Assembly (NCBI GenBank): GCA_945907735.1
Contig: CAMDTL010000007.1
Coordinates: forward strand, 1 to 64,000
DNA length: 64,000 nucleotides
DNA from: Methylotenera oryzisoli
Lineage (GTDB): Bacteria; Pseudomonadota; Gammaproteobacteria; Burkholderiales; Methylophilaceae
Direction of reading: 5' to 3'
Shown one piece after another: positions 50,365 through 60,609 of the stretch. The position numbers and the translations under genes were made by a program. The notes under the pieces were generated by a model, which saw only the letters and a list, made by a program, of their open reading frames with translations, was not told the origin of the DNA and did not search any database. The first letter of the stretch is position 1. Each line of letters starts with the position of its first letter.

Positions 50365-52365
50365 CTAATTAATTAGATCCACAGCTTCTTTTTCGGCCCT
50401 CACCCGCCTCTGGAACTTATCGCTATTAAACTTAGTATATAACTTGTTAGCACGCTTGTATGCTTGTTGCCAGAATTTTGCATCTTGCGGAAAATAGTGA
50501 GTTTTAAACACCTCCCAGTCCTGCGCGGTAAAACCGTAATTCATACACGAGAACATCAAACCCGCAATATCTTTACGTACTGCACTGCCATGAACGGGTT
50601 GGTGATGTAGCACGCGATGCAAATCTAATAAATAGAATTCAGTATCAGCTGTCACGATAACATCGCGTTGTAATGCAATATGACAAAGGTAAAAATCGCG
50701 GTGGCTTAAGCATGCGCCATGAAAACGTTTAGCTAGCTTAGCAACCGCAATCAACATAGCCTGACGCTGTGCTTGACTAGGCGGATGCGTCACCCATGTT
50801 TTACAAATGTCCTCTAATGAAACAATGTCACCTAAATCTTCGGTCAGTAAAAATGAATGCTGAGTAGCGGCACATCGTCCTTTTACACCATAAGCGGCAA
50901 TGGGTGTCGTGCGAATACCTAACGCAGTCAGTGTTTGTATCGCATACACTTCTGTCATCGCGCTAATCACAGGACGCTTTGCACTTAAATAGTTTTTAAT
51001 GATCTCTTTCCAGCCTACACCACCATGCTGTTTAACAAAATAAGAGCGGTCTTTAAGACCCACACGCATGGTTTTACGGTTTGCAGCAGCGCGTACAGCA
51101 AACCCACTTAGCGCCATAAAATCGTCAAAAGACATGCCCTTTAATTGCGTGTCGTGCTCAGGTGCAATCCATAGCAAAAGGCTTTCACTGGTTGCATCAG
51201 GAGTTACTGTGAGTGGTTGTGTGTGTTTCATTGTTTCTACGATATTAGTCAACATATGTGCCTCAGCATAACCCAAGTTACCCTGCATGAGTTGTTGTGC
51301 ATAACGCCGCCCTGCCTCTTGGTAGGCATGACAATCACCTTGCAATAAATTAAGTAACGCCACATTAAGGTCGTCTTGTGAGAATGGCGACTTTAGGACA
51401 ACACCAGCCTGCGCTTGTTCAATATGCGATGCATAACCACATTGATCGGTAGTGATCACTGGCAAACCACAAGCCATTGCTTCTAACAGCACGTGTCCAG
51501 CCAGTTCACGTCTCGCTGGGTGTATCAGCACATCACTTGCCTGCATGAGTTGAGGAATATCATCACGCCCATCCAACACTTTAACTTGTGCATCTAAACC
51601 TAACTCAGCAATCTGCTTATTCAAATGCTGCGCTGAGTCTTGTCCAATAATTAGTAATTTCACCTGCTGACGTAGCGCATCAGGCAAGGCATATACTGCT
51701 AGCACCGCACGGTCGGCGCCTTTAGTTTTAAAACCAGATCCAACTAATAATAGAACTTGGTCTTCAACGTTAAAACCAAAGTTTGCGCGCATTTCTAACC
51801 GCAACGCTTGACGCTTATCAACATCCACATCACTAGACATACCAAAGCGCTGTTGCGATAAAAATGGTGGTATTAAGTGAAAGCGTGAGTCTGGAGTATG
51901 GTACCAGCGCTGGAATAAAGATTGCGCGACTTTTGTTAGCGTTAAAATATGACATTGACCATTCATATTAAAAATAGCATCTTCTACCCGTTGAAACCAC
52001 TTAAACCTAGGGGTATAGCGATACCACCAAGGTCTCTCTTCATGAGCTTTGGCGACAAAGCAAGAATCGGCCGCAAAATACACATCTAATCCAGCCATCC
52101 GATTGAAGCCTACAATCAAATCCATATGACTAGCGTTTATTTCTTGCTGAATATTTTGAATCAAATTTTCATGCTTCTGATGATTCAGCCAACCCATGCT
52201 GTCACATATCACGACTTTTAAATTGTCAGGTTTTAACCCTTGCCATTGCCCAGTAAAAATGGTCACTTCGTGACCTAGTGCAAGGCAATCTTGTGCGATG
52301 CGTAACATGTCGCGCTGCACACCACCATAGGGAAAGTATTTAAATATAGTAAAGGCAAACTTCAT
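50365..52365 (-). CDS. Fusion: WaaG-type GT4 glycosyltransferase + WaaP LPS core heptose kinase
   Basis: MKFAFTIFKYFPYGGVQRDMLRIAQDCLALGHEVTIFTGQWQG (WaaG) ... RSYFVKQHGGVGWKEIIKNYLSAKRPVISAMTEVYAIQTLTALGI...LSHRDFYLCHIAL...FYLLDLHRV (WaaP); start set to 52365. Confidence 0.92.
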   Translation of the reverse strand: MKFAFTIFKYFPYGGVQRDMLRIAQDCLALGHEVTIFTGQWQGLKPDNLKVVICDSMGWLNHQKHENLIQNIQQEINASHMDLIVGFNRMAGLDVYFAADSCFVAKAHEERPWWYRYTPRFKWFQRVEDAIFNMNGQCHILTLTKVAQSLFQRWYHTPDSRFHLIPPFLSQQRFGMSSDVDVDKRQALRLEMRANFGFNVEDQVLLLVGSGFKTKGADRAVLAVYALPDALRQQVKLLIIGQDSAQHLNKQIAELGLDAQVKVLDGRDDIPQLMQASDVLIHPARRELAGHVLLEAMACGLPVITTDQCGYASHIEQAQAGVVLKSPFSQDDLNVALLNLLQGDCHAYQEAGRRYAQQLMQGNLGYAEAHMLTNIVETMKHTQPLTVTPDATSESLLLWIAPEHDTQLKGMSFDDFMALSGFAVRAAANRKTMRVGLKDRSYFVKQHGGVGWKEIIKNYLSAKRPVISAMTEVYAIQTLTALGIRTTPIAAYGVKGRCAATQHSFLLTEDLGDIVSLEDICKTWVTHPPSQAQRQAMLIAVAKLAKRFHGACLSHRDFYLCHIALQRDVIVTADTEFYLLDLHRVLHHQPVHGSAVRKDIAGLMFSCMNYGFTAQDWEVFKTHYFPQDAKFWQQAYKRANKLYTKFNSDKFQRRVRAEKEAVDLIN

Positions 52366-52393
52366 TTTCAGAATTGTATGCGAAAATAATGCC

Positions 52394-53356
52394 ATGAAAC
52401 GAATCTTGCTGGTTAAAACCTCTTCACTAGGCGACGTCATTCACAACTTACCCGTTGTGAATGACATCTTGCAACATTATCCTGAGGCAATCATTGATTG
52501 GGTGGTAGATGAAAGTTTTGCCGACATTCCGCGCCTTCATCCACAAGTCAATCAGATTATCACAGTTGCGCTACGCCGCTGGCGCAAGCAGTTATTCAGG
52601 CGCAAAACTTGGTGTGAAATCTGCCATGTAATTAGAAGACTCTCGACGAATCAGTACGATGCCGTAATCGATACGCAAGGTCTAATTAAAAGTGGAATCA
52701 TTACAAGCCTAACCAAGGGAATCACACATGGCTACGATAGACAATCCATACGTGAACCACTGGCCAGTTGGTGCTATCAGCAAAAACATCACATTAGTTA
52801 TCAGCAACATGCCGTCAGCCGAAACCGCTCACTAGCCGCCTTGAGCCTAAATTACGCCATACCCAATCACGCACCAGACTATGGCATTAAAGCTTCAGCC
52901 TGCACAGACATAGTCATCAATCAGCCCTATATTATTGGCTTACACGGCACTAGTCGCGCAAGCAAATTGTGGTCAACAGATAACTGGGTGGCGTTAGGTA
53001 AAACATTGACTCAGAAAAATTTGAATTTGGTGTTACCTTGGGCAAACGATGCGGAATTTAAACGTGCCAACGAAATCGCAAACCAGCTACAAAATGCCAC
53101 CGTGTTGCCCAAATTAAATATTGCAGAATTAGCCAGCGTAATCGCCAACGCACAAGCGGCAATTGGTGTGGATACTGGTTTATCGCATTTGGCGGTTGCC
53201 TTAAGTAAGCCCACCATTGCAATTTATACGGACACCGACCCTGCACTTACGGGCGTGATGGCGGGCAATATTGTGCCAGCCGTTAATCTTGGCGGGAAAG
53301 GCCAACTTCCTTCAGTTGACGCGGCTTTTCAACATGCATTAATTAATATGATTTAA
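52394..53356 (+). CDS. waaC: Lipopolysaccharide heptosyltransferase I
   Basis: MKRILLVKTSSLGDVIHNLPVVNDILQHYPEAIIDWVVDESFADIPRLHPQVNQII. Confidence 0.95.
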   Translation: MKRILLVKTSSLGDVIHNLPVVNDILQHYPEAIIDWVVDESFADIPRLHPQVNQIITVALRRWRKQLFRRKTWCEICHVIRRLSTNQYDAVIDTQGLIKSGIITSLTKGITHGYDRQSIREPLASWCYQQKHHISYQQHAVSRNRSLAALSLNYAIPNHAPDYGIKASACTDIVINQPYIIGLHGTSRASKLWSTDNWVALGKTLTQKNLNLVLPWANDAEFKRANEIANQLQNATVLPKLNIAELASVIANAQAAIGVDTGLSHLAVALSKPTIAIYTDTDPALTGVMAGNIVPAVNLGGKGQLPSVDAAFQHALINMI

Positions 53357-53357
53357 C

Positions 53358-53441
53358 TGGCAGCCCAAATATGCCGATTTAGCCACCATTATCCAACATG
53401 CGTGGACTGGGAAGTGGCAAGACAGAAATAATTTCATATAA
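53358..53441 (+). pseudogene. Relic of a GalE-type UDP-glucose 4-epimerase C-terminus
   Basis: Frame reads WQPKYADLATIIQHAWTGKWQDRNNFI*, like the GalE tail LGWxPxYxDLxTIIxxAWxWxxxxx. Confidence 0.55.
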
Positions 53442-53470
53442 AATTTATAGTCTAAAAATTCCTGCGCCCT

Positions 53471-53498
53471 CTTGAAATAATAGGATCAACCACAATCT
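53471..53498 (+). promoter_or_regulatory. Candidate sigma-32 heat-shock promoter upstream of grpE
   Basis: CTTGAAA-N13-CACAATCT. Confidence 0.5.
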
Positions 53499-53535
53499 AC
53501 ATAATGTTATTAAAAAAGATTTTCAGGGAAAACAC

Positions 53536-54048
53536 ATGCAGGACGAAAAAAAACACCAACAATCCGAACAAGAAGTGCAGCCAGAAGTTGCAACTGAGCC
53601 AAGCTCTGAAGAAAAAATTGCCACGCTAGAAGCCGCACTTGAAGAAGCGAAAGCAAGTGTGCTTTATGTAAAAGCGGAAGGCGAAAACATCCGCCGCCGT
53701 GCATTTGAAGACATCGACAAAGCGCGTAAATTTGCGCTAGAAAAATTTAGTGGCGAGCTTTTGGCAGTGAAAGATAGCCTAGATGCAGCGCTGGCTGTGG
53801 GCAATGCCGATGTGGAAAGCTACAAAAATGGTGTAGAACTTACCTCTAAACAACTTTCTCAAGTGTTCGAAAAATTCAATATTGCAGAAGTAAATCCAGT
53901 GGGCGAAAAGTTTGATCCAAATAAGCATCAAGCAATCTCAATGCTAGAAAATAGCGGTGAGCCAAATACGGTCACTAGCGTGCTGCAAAAAGGCTACACA
54001 CTGAATGACCGCGTACTGAGACCAGCATTGGTCATGGTGGCAAAGTAA
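53536..54048 (+). CDS. grpE: Nucleotide exchange factor GrpE
   Basis: [25 protein letters not shown]...[49 protein letters not shown]. Confidence 0.95.
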   Translation: MQDEKKHQQSEQEVQPEVATEPSSEEKIATLEAALEEAKASVLYVKAEGENIRRRAFEDIDKARKFALEKFSGELLAVKDSLDAALAVGNADVESYKNGVELTSKQLSQVFEKFNIAEVNPVGEKFDPNKHQAISMLENSGEPNTVTSVLQKGYTLNDRVLRPALVMVAK

Positions 54049-54059
54049 GCTTGCTAAAT

Positions 54060-54086
54060 AATAGCCTTCATTATTTTAAGGCTATT
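54060..54086 (+). terminator. Hairpin after grpE
   Basis: AATAGCCTT-CATTATTTT-AAGGCTATT. Confidence 0.45.
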
Positions 54087-54111
54087 GAAAAGATAAAAAC
54101 TTACCCCACAT
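54084..54111 (+). promoter_or_regulatory. Candidate sigma-32 promoter upstream of dnaK
   Basis: ATTGAAA-N13-CCCCACAT. Confidence 0.5.
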
Positions 54112-54173
54112 TAAATTCATACTTCAACCGAACACGTTGATTAAACTTTAAAGATTGATTAAGGAAAAGTAAC

Positions 54174-56096
54174 ATGGGCAAAATTATTGGTATTGATTTA
54201 GGTACGACAAACTCTTGCGTCGCCGTGATGGAAGGCGGCAAGCCACGCGTGATTGAAAACGCGGAAGGCACACGCACCACACCTTCAATTATCGCTTACC
54301 AAGAAGATGGCGAAATTTTAGCAGGCGCACCCGCTAAACGCCAAGCGGTGACTAACCCAAAAAATACGCTATATGCAGTTAAACGTCTAATTGGTCGCCG
54401 TTTTGAAGAAAAAGAAGTGCAAAAAGACATCAAGCTAATGCCTTACACCATTACCAAAGCCGACAACGGCGATGCATGGGTAGAAGTGCGTGGCCAAAAA
54501 ATGGCACCTCCACAAATCTCGGCTGAAGTATTACGCAAAATGAAAAAAACTGCCGAAGATTATTTAGGCGAAGAAGTGACCGAAGCGGTGATTACCGTAC
54601 CCGCTTACTTTAACGATAGCCAGCGCCAAGCCACTAAAGATGCGGGGCGTATTGCAGGCCTAGACGTAAAACGTATCATCAACGAGCCAACTGCAGCTGC
54701 ACTGGCATTTGGTTTGGATAAACAAGAAGGTGATCGCAAAATTGCCGTGTACGACTTAGGCGGCGGTACATTTGATGTGTCGATTATTGAAATCTCCAGC
54801 ATTGATGGTGAGCATCAGTTTGAAGTACTTTCAACCAATGGCGACACCTTCCTAGGTGGTGAAGACTTTGACAACCGCATCATCGACTTTTTAGCAGATG
54901 AATTTAAAAAAGAAAACGGCCTAGATTTACGCAACGATTTATTGGCTAAACAGCGCTTAAAAGAAGCGGCAGAAAAAGCCAAAATCGAATTATCTGGCGC
55001 GACGCAAACTGAGGTGAATTTGCCTTACATCACGGCCGATGCGACTGGACCCAAACATTTAGTGGTAAAAATCACCCGCGCCAAACTGGAAAGCTTGGTC
55101 GATGATTTAATTGAGCGCACGATGGCGCCTTGCAAAACGGCGATTAAAGATGCCGGCGTTAAAATTGAAGATATTACCGATGTGATTTTGGTTGGCGGTC
55201 AAAGCCGCATGCCAAAAGTGCAAGAAAAAGTGCAACAAATTTTTGGTAAAGAGCCACGTAAAGACGTGAACCCTGATGAAGCGGTGGCGGTTGGCGCGGC
55301 CATTCAGGGCGGCGTGCTGCAAGGCGATGTGAAAGATGTGTTGTTGCTTGATGTAACACCATTAAGTTTAGGCATTGAAACGCTAGGCGGCGTGATGACC
55401 AAAGTGATTAAGAAAAATACCACGATTCCTACCAAAGCATCGCAAACATTTTCAACCGCCGATGACAACCAAAATGCGGTGACGATACAGGTGTTGCAAG
55501 GTGAGCGCGAAATGGCCAGCGCCAATAAATCGCTCGGCCAGTTCAATTTAAGCGATATTCCACCAGCGCCACGTGGCATGCCGCAAATTGAAGTGACATT
55601 TGATATTGATGCCAACGGTATTTTGCATGTTTCTGCCAAAGATAAAGCCACTGGTAAAGAAAATAAAATTACCATTAAAGCAAATAGTGGCTTGAGTGAA
55701 GCTGAAATTCAGCAGATGGAAGAAGATGCGATTAAATATGCCGATGAAGACAAAAAGTATCGCGAACTAGTAGATGCACGTAACGCGGCGGACGGCATGG
55801 TGCACAGCGTGAAAAAATCGATGACTGAACATGGTGACAAGTTGGATGAAGCTGAAAAAACCGCCATTGAAACAGCCATTAAAGAGGTTGAAGATGTGTT
55901 GCAAAGTGACGACAAAGAAACCATCGAAGCCAAAACTAATACCCTAATGGAAGCCTCGCAAAAACTAGGCGAAAAAGTATATGCGGCGCAACAGGCCGAA
56001 CAAAATGCACAAAATGCGCAACCGAGCCAAGAAGGTGAAAAAACGGTGGATGCTGAAGTGGTAGATGCTGAGTTTGAAGAAGTGAAAAAAGAATAA
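54174..56096 (+). CDS. dnaK: Molecular chaperone DnaK
   Basis: [39 protein letters not shown]. Confidence 0.99.
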   Translation: MGKIIGIDLGTTNSCVAVMEGGKPRVIENAEGTRTTPSIIAYQEDGEILAGAPAKRQAVTNPKNTLYAVKRLIGRRFEEKEVQKDIKLMPYTITKADNGDAWVEVRGQKMAPPQISAEVLRKMKKTAEDYLGEEVTEAVITVPAYFNDSQRQATKDAGRIAGLDVKRIINEPTAAALAFGLDKQEGDRKIAVYDLGGGTFDVSIIEISSIDGEHQFEVLSTNGDTFLGGEDFDNRIIDFLADEFKKENGLDLRNDLLAKQRLKEAAEKAKIELSGATQTEVNLPYITADATGPKHLVVKITRAKLESLVDDLIERTMAPCKTAIKDAGVKIEDITDVILVGGQSRMPKVQEKVQQIFGKEPRKDVNPDEAVAVGAAIQGGVLQGDVKDVLLLDVTPLSLGIETLGGVMTKVIKKNTTIPTKASQTFSTADDNQNAVTIQVLQGEREMASANKSLGQFNLSDIPPAPRGMPQIEVTFDIDANGILHVSAKDKATGKENKITIKANSGLSEAEIQQMEEDAIKYADEDKKYRELVDARNAADGMVHSVKKSMTEHGDKLDEAEKTAIETAIKEVEDVLQSDDKETIEAKTNTLMEASQKLGEKVYAAQQAEQNAQNAQPSQEGEKTVDAEVVDAEFEEVKKE

Positions 56097-56121
56097 AAAA
56101 GCAGCTGATAGACCTTAGTCA

Positions 56122-56200
56122 TTAGTCGTTAGTGTTGCAAAATTGCACTAGCGACTTTTGGCTATTCACCTCCAACTAACAACCACAAACTAACGACTAA
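56122..56200 (+). promoter_or_regulatory. Alternative-pairing dnaK-dnaJ intergenic structure
   Basis: AGTCGTTAGTG(56124-56134)/CACTAGCGACT(56146-56156)+TTTT competes with TTAGTCGTTAGT(56122-56133)/ACTAACGACTAA(56189-56200). Confidence 0.4.
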
Positions 56201-56203
56201 ATT

Positions 56204-57328
56204 ATGGCAGCAAAAAGAGATTATTACGAAGTATTAGGCGTAAATAAAGACGCCTCTGTAGAAGATATTAAAAAATCTTATCGCAAACTGGCGATGAAGT
56301 ATCACCCTGACCGTAACCCGGACAATCCGAAATCAGAAGCGCAATTTAAAGAGGCAAAAGAAGCCTATGAAATGCTTTCTGACGACCAAAAACGCAGTGC
56401 GTACGACCAATATGGACACGCGGGTGTTGAGCAAGGCGCAGGCGGGGCGGGTGGCTTTGGTAGTGCGGGTTTTGGCGATGCATTTGGTGATATTTTCGGC
56501 GATATTTTTGGTGGCGGACGCGCGGGCGGGCAACGCAATAATGTGTATCGCGGTGCCGATTTACGCTACAACATGGAAGTTAGCCTAGAAGACGCAGCCA
56601 AAGGTACTGAGACTAAAATCCGCATCCCTGTGCAAACCACTTGCGAAACTTGCAAAGGCAATGGCGCGCGCCCTGGCACACAGCCCGTTACTTGCACCAC
56701 CTGCGGCGGACACGGCCAAGTACGCATGCAGCAAGGCTTTTTCTCTGTGCAACAAACCTGCCCCAAATGTCACGGCAATGGCAAAATGGTGAAGGAGCCT
56801 TGCCCTACTTGCCACGGTGCTGGCCGCGTAAAACAGAACAAAACTTTGTCTGTCAAAATCCCCGCTGGCGTAGATGAAGGCGACAGAATTCGCCTCACTG
56901 GTGAAGGGGAAGCTGGCGTCAATGGCGGCCCAACAGGCGATTTGTATGTGGTGATTCACCTAAAAAATCACGCAATTTTTCAACGCGATGGCGGAAATTT
57001 ACATTGCGAAATGCCGATTAGCTTTAGCACGGCAGCGTTGGGTGGCGAGATTGAAGTACCAACACTAGGTGGCTCTGCCAAGATGAAAATACCGGCAGAA
57101 ACCCAAACAGGTGGTGTATTCAGGCTAAAAGGCAAAGGCATTAAACCATTAAGACAATCTGACCATGGCGATTTAATGGTGCATGTGGTGGTAGAAACAC
57201 CAGTGAAACTGACTGAAAAACAAAAAGATTTACTACGTGAATTTGACATCAGCACCCAAGCCGATGCCGGCAAACACAGCCCAAAAAACAAAAGCTGGGT
57301 AGATAAAGCGAAAGACTTTTTTGGTTAA
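56204..57328 (+). CDS. dnaJ: Molecular chaperone DnaJ
   Basis: [40 protein letters not shown]; four CxxCxG zinc repeats. Confidence 0.98.
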   Translation: MAAKRDYYEVLGVNKDASVEDIKKSYRKLAMKYHPDRNPDNPKSEAQFKEAKEAYEMLSDDQKRSAYDQYGHAGVEQGAGGAGGFGSAGFGDAFGDIFGDIFGGGRAGGQRNNVYRGADLRYNMEVSLEDAAKGTETKIRIPVQTTCETCKGNGARPGTQPVTCTTCGGHGQVRMQQGFFSVQQTCPKCHGNGKMVKEPCPTCHGAGRVKQNKTLSVKIPAGVDEGDRIRLTGEGEAGVNGGPTGDLYVVIHLKNHAIFQRDGGNLHCEMPISFSTAALGGEIEVPTLGGSAKMKIPAETQTGGVFRLKGKGIKPLRQSDHGDLMVHVVVETPVKLTEKQKDLLREFDISTQADAGKHSPKNKSWVDKAKDFFG

Positions 57329-57515
57329 ATCAAAAGAACTTTTCAAGTAAATTCGCTGTCGAAACATGGTAATAATGATTTATGCGGGTGGGCGTTGATG
57401 CTTGCCATATGCGTTTCAAAGACAGATGCGGAACTGAATTTTTACGGCCTGTCTCTCACCATTTGGCGCTATCTTGCGCAGCCTTTACTTAACGTGCTGA
57501 TGGAGGAGAATAATC

Positions 57516-58022
57516 ATGAAACGCATGTATTTTTTAGTCCCCGGGATTGGAATCACCAAAAAAATTGTCGATGTTCTGTTGCTGGCGCGGGTTGATCAGC
57601 GCCACATTCATGTATTAGCCAAACGCGATACCCCACTTAAAGACCTGCCAGAAGCGTCGTTGCTGCAAAAGAGCGATTTCGTGCCTGCGCTAGAACGCGG
57701 CATGGTATTTGGTGGGCTGACTGGCATTGTGTTGGGTGCTATTGTGATGGCGTTTCCAGGTGAATTAGTGCTGAGTGGCGGCACGATTTTAGCTACGTTT
57801 TTAATTGGCTCTGGCCTTGGCGCATGGATATCGAGCATGATAGGCAGCAGTGTTGACAACAGCCAGATTGCACGGTTTGCACCAGCCATTGAAAGCGGTA
57901 AGTTTTTGATGATGGTAGATGTACCGCGCAGTCGCACAGAAAGTATTGAGCAACTGGTAAAAAATCGCTATCCACAAGCGATATGCGAAGGAACAGAGCC
58001 AACCATGCCTGCCTTCCCTTAA
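57516..58022 (+). CDS. DUF1269-like membrane protein
   Basis: Two glycine-rich TM segments (GMVFGGLTGIVLGAIVMAFPGE, GGTILATFLIGSGLGAWISSMIGSS). Confidence 0.65.
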   Translation: MKRMYFLVPGIGITKKIVDVLLLARVDQRHIHVLAKRDTPLKDLPEASLLQKSDFVPALERGMVFGGLTGIVLGAIVMAFPGELVLSGGTILATFLIGSGLGAWISSMIGSSVDNSQIARFAPAIESGKFLMMVDVPRSRTESIEQLVKNRYPQAICEGTEPTMPAFP

Positions 58023-58048
58023 TCATTAGCACGCTTAATTTGTAAGGC

Positions 58049-58087
58049 ATGCCCTGCAATCCAATTTCCATGCTGGTTGCAGGGCAT
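58049..58087. terminator. Bidirectional terminator hairpin
   Basis: ATGCCCTGCAA-N17-TTGCAGGGCAT, between convergent genes. Confidence 0.7.
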
Positions 58088-58094
58088 ATATTTA

Positions 58095-58340
58095 TTATAT
58101 TAAGCTATTTTGAATCGTTTTTAGCTCTGCAGCTGTATCATTAAAGTCATCATAACTTTTGCCCGCAGTGCGTGCATACCAATATTGGCTGTTCCACACA
58201 TCTCCTTCAATTTTGTGCAACACAGCATGAATCCAGTTGGCAGTGTTGTCTGAGTAATCTTGCGCGATGTTGTGCGATTTATGCCAATCACCATCCAGTG
58301 CGGCTTGCACGGCAATTTTGAGTTGTTCGGTATTACTCAC
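58095..58340 (-). CDS. Small conserved hypothetical protein
   Basis: MSNTEQLKIAVQAALDGDWHKSHNIAQDYSDNTANWIHAVLHKIEGDVWNSQYWYARTAGKSYDDF; globular, coding-like. Confidence 0.7.
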   Translation of the reverse strand: MSNTEQLKIAVQAALDGDWHKSHNIAQDYSDNTANWIHAVLHKIEGDVWNSQYWYARTAGKSYDDFNDTAAELKTIQNSLI

Positions 58341-58346
58341 TTCGCG

Positions 58347-58751
58347 TCATTCCCGTGGATATTCAATCGTGCCCTTTTGGATGAATTCTATCTTGTAGCC
58401 ATCTGGGTCTTCAATAAACGCGATAACTAGCGCGCCATGCTTCATCGGCCCAGCTTCGCGCACCACTTTGCCGCCCTTTTGTTTCACCTGCTCACAAGCT
58501 TGGTAGGCATCATCCACCTCTATCGCCATATGGCCATAAGCGCCACCTAGTTCGTAACTCGGTTTACCGTAATTGTAGGTGAGCTCGAGCACCGTGTTGT
58601 CGTATTCGTTGCCGTAACCCACAAACGCCAACGTAAATTCGCCATCGGGATAATCGCTGGTACGCAACAATTTCATGCCCAACACATCGGTGTAAAAATT
58701 AATAGAACGTTGTAAATCACCGACGCGTAGCATGGTGTGTAACACTCTCAT
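58347..58751 (-). CDS. gloA: Lactoylglutathione lyase (glyoxalase I)
   Basis: [47 protein letters not shown]. Confidence 0.96.
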   Translation of the reverse strand: MRVLHTMLRVGDLQRSINFYTDVLGMKLLRTSDYPDGEFTLAFVGYGNEYDNTVLELTYNYGKPSYELGGAYGHMAIEVDDAYQACEQVKQKGGKVVREAGPMKHGALVIAFIEDPDGYKIEFIQKGTIEYPRE

Positions 58752-58775
58752 ACGTTTTCCTTAGCTGTCATTTGA

Positions 58776-59060
<285 letters not shown>

Positions 59061-59168
59061 TCACTCACTCCTAGCCTATACAAGGCAATATGTCTGCGTC
59101 GTTCGTTCCGCGGCTTCTTGCGCTTCATCTCGCAAGAACAAATGCCTATCGTATTAATCAATTTATTT

Positions 59169-59657
59169 TTATCTTCCTAGTTTGTTCTTAATCGCCGCTT
59201 CCACCGTGGGCGAGACGAACTGGTGCACGTCGCCATCCAATATAGCGACTTCGCGCACCAGCGTGCTTGATACAAACATATATTGTTCAGAAGGCGTAAA
59301 AAATATGGTCTCTAATTTAGAGTAGAGCTTGCGATTCATGCCGGCGAGTTGAAATTCATACTCAAAATCGCTGGCCGCGCGTAAGCCGCGCACCACAATT
59401 TGCGCGCCCTGCTCTTGCACAAATTGCATCAATAAGCTATTGAAACCGACCACTTTCACGTTATCTGCTTTTTTTAAAACACTGTGCGCCAACAATACGC
59501 GCTCTTCTAGGCTAAACAACGTGCGCTTATTGGTGCTGCCCGCCACCGCCACGATGACTTCATCAAACAAATCGGCGGCACGGCGCACAATATCCTCGTG
59601 CCCCAAGGTGATGGGGTCGAATGTGCCAGGGTAAACAGCAATGCAGTTTTTACTCAT
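59169..59657 (-). CDS. coaD: Phosphopantetheine adenylyltransferase
   Basis: [33 protein letters not shown]...[15 protein letters not shown]. Confidence 0.96.
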   Translation of the reverse strand: MSKNCIAVYPGTFDPITLGHEDIVRRAADLFDEVIVAVAGSTNKRTLFSLEERVLLAHSVLKKADNVKVVGFNSLLMQFVQEQGAQIVVRGLRAASDFEYEFQLAGMNRKLYSKLETIFFTPSEQYMFVSSTLVREVAILDGDVHQFVSPTVEAAIKNKLGR

Positions 59658-59713
59658 AGAAATAACCTCAAATTTTCACTATGCTCATTTTAAACCTAAA
59701 AACTCACAATTTC

Positions 59714-59850
59714 GTCATTCCCGCGCAGGGGCGTAGCAGGGGTTTCGCACAGCATGCTGTGCGCCTGCGTAACGGTTGCCAGCACGCCCTGCAAGGGGAA
59801 TCTAGGCGATTTTCTTAAGTGAACTGAATTCCCACCTGCGCGGGAATGAC
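59714..59850. mobile_element. MITE-like element with 16-bp perfect terminal inverted repeats
   Basis: GTCATTCCCGCGCAGG ... CCTGCGCGGGAATGAC. Confidence 0.75.
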
Positions 59851-60414
59851 AAACGAGAGTAAATGATAAAACACATTGCCCGCTTTGCTTTGCTTTTTCA
59901 CTAGCCAATGTTCATTCGATTTTATCTCAAACTCTGCCTCAACATACACCACGCCATTCTCGCTAACATGCTGATTTAAAAGTGGTAGTAACTTATCTAG
60001 CCAAGTTTTATGATAAGGCGGATCACAAAAAATAATATCAAATCTTTGTGTATTCTGACTTAAAAAAACTAAGACATCTTGGTTGAGAGTTTGACAATTA
60101 TCCGCTTTTAAAAGCGTTTGATTTTGCACAAGTGATTGGTAAGCTAAATTAGAACTTTCAATCATCACTACATTTTTGGCATTGCGTGATAAGGCCTCAA
60201 ACCCAAACGCACCCGTGCCTGCGAACAAATCTAAACAGGTTTTGCCTGTTAAATCTTGTCCCAGCCAATTAAATACCGTGATGCGCACGCGCTCTGGCGT
60301 AGGGCGTAAACCTTCAACAGTCGGGAATTTTAATAATCGACTGCGCCAAACACCAGCATTGATGCGGACTTGGTTGGTGGTGCTGGTTCTTTTTGTTGAT
60401 TTTGAAGATGGCAA
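59815..60414 (-). CDS. rsmD: 16S rRNA (guanine(966)-N(2))-methyltransferase RsmD (C-terminus repeat-encoded)
   Basis: RVRITVFNWLGQDLTGKTCLDLFAGTGAFGFEALSRNA...IIFCDPPYH; ends ...SFVIPAQVGIQFT*. Confidence 0.93.
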   Translation of the reverse strand: MPSSKSTKRTSTTNQVRINAGVWRSRLLKFPTVEGLRPTPERVRITVFNWLGQDLTGKTCLDLFAGTGAFGFEALSRNAKNVVMIESSNLAYQSLVQNQTLLKADNCQTLNQDVLVFLSQNTQRFDIIFCDPPYHKTWLDKLLPLLNQHVSENGVVYVEAEFEIKSNEHWLVKKQSKAGNVFYHLLSFVIPAQVGIQFT

Positions 60415-60466
60415 ACTATTAAATAGTGCAAATTAAAGGTAACAGCTTAACTAAATATCTATCCAT

Positions 60467-60602
60467 TGTCATTCCGATGAAATGAGATTAGCAGACAAGC
60501 CACGAAGTGGATACTCGCAAAGTCGGAATCTAGTGACTTTAAAGACGCTGGATTCCCCTGTATCGCCGTACGGGGCAGGCTCAGAGTCAAGCACAGAATG
60601 AC
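60467..60602. repeat. Degenerate TGTCATTCC...AGAATGAC element
   Basis: TGTCATTCCGATGAAATGAG...AAGTCGGAATCTAGTG...GCTGGATTCCCCTGTATCGCCGTACGGGGC...AGAATGAC. Confidence 0.55.
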
Positions 60603-60609
60603 GGATTAT

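Noticed and set aside
57395-57595. 66-aa ORF upstream of the DUF1269-like gene
   Set aside because: Overlaps the real gene out of frame, and the translation shows no recognisable family.
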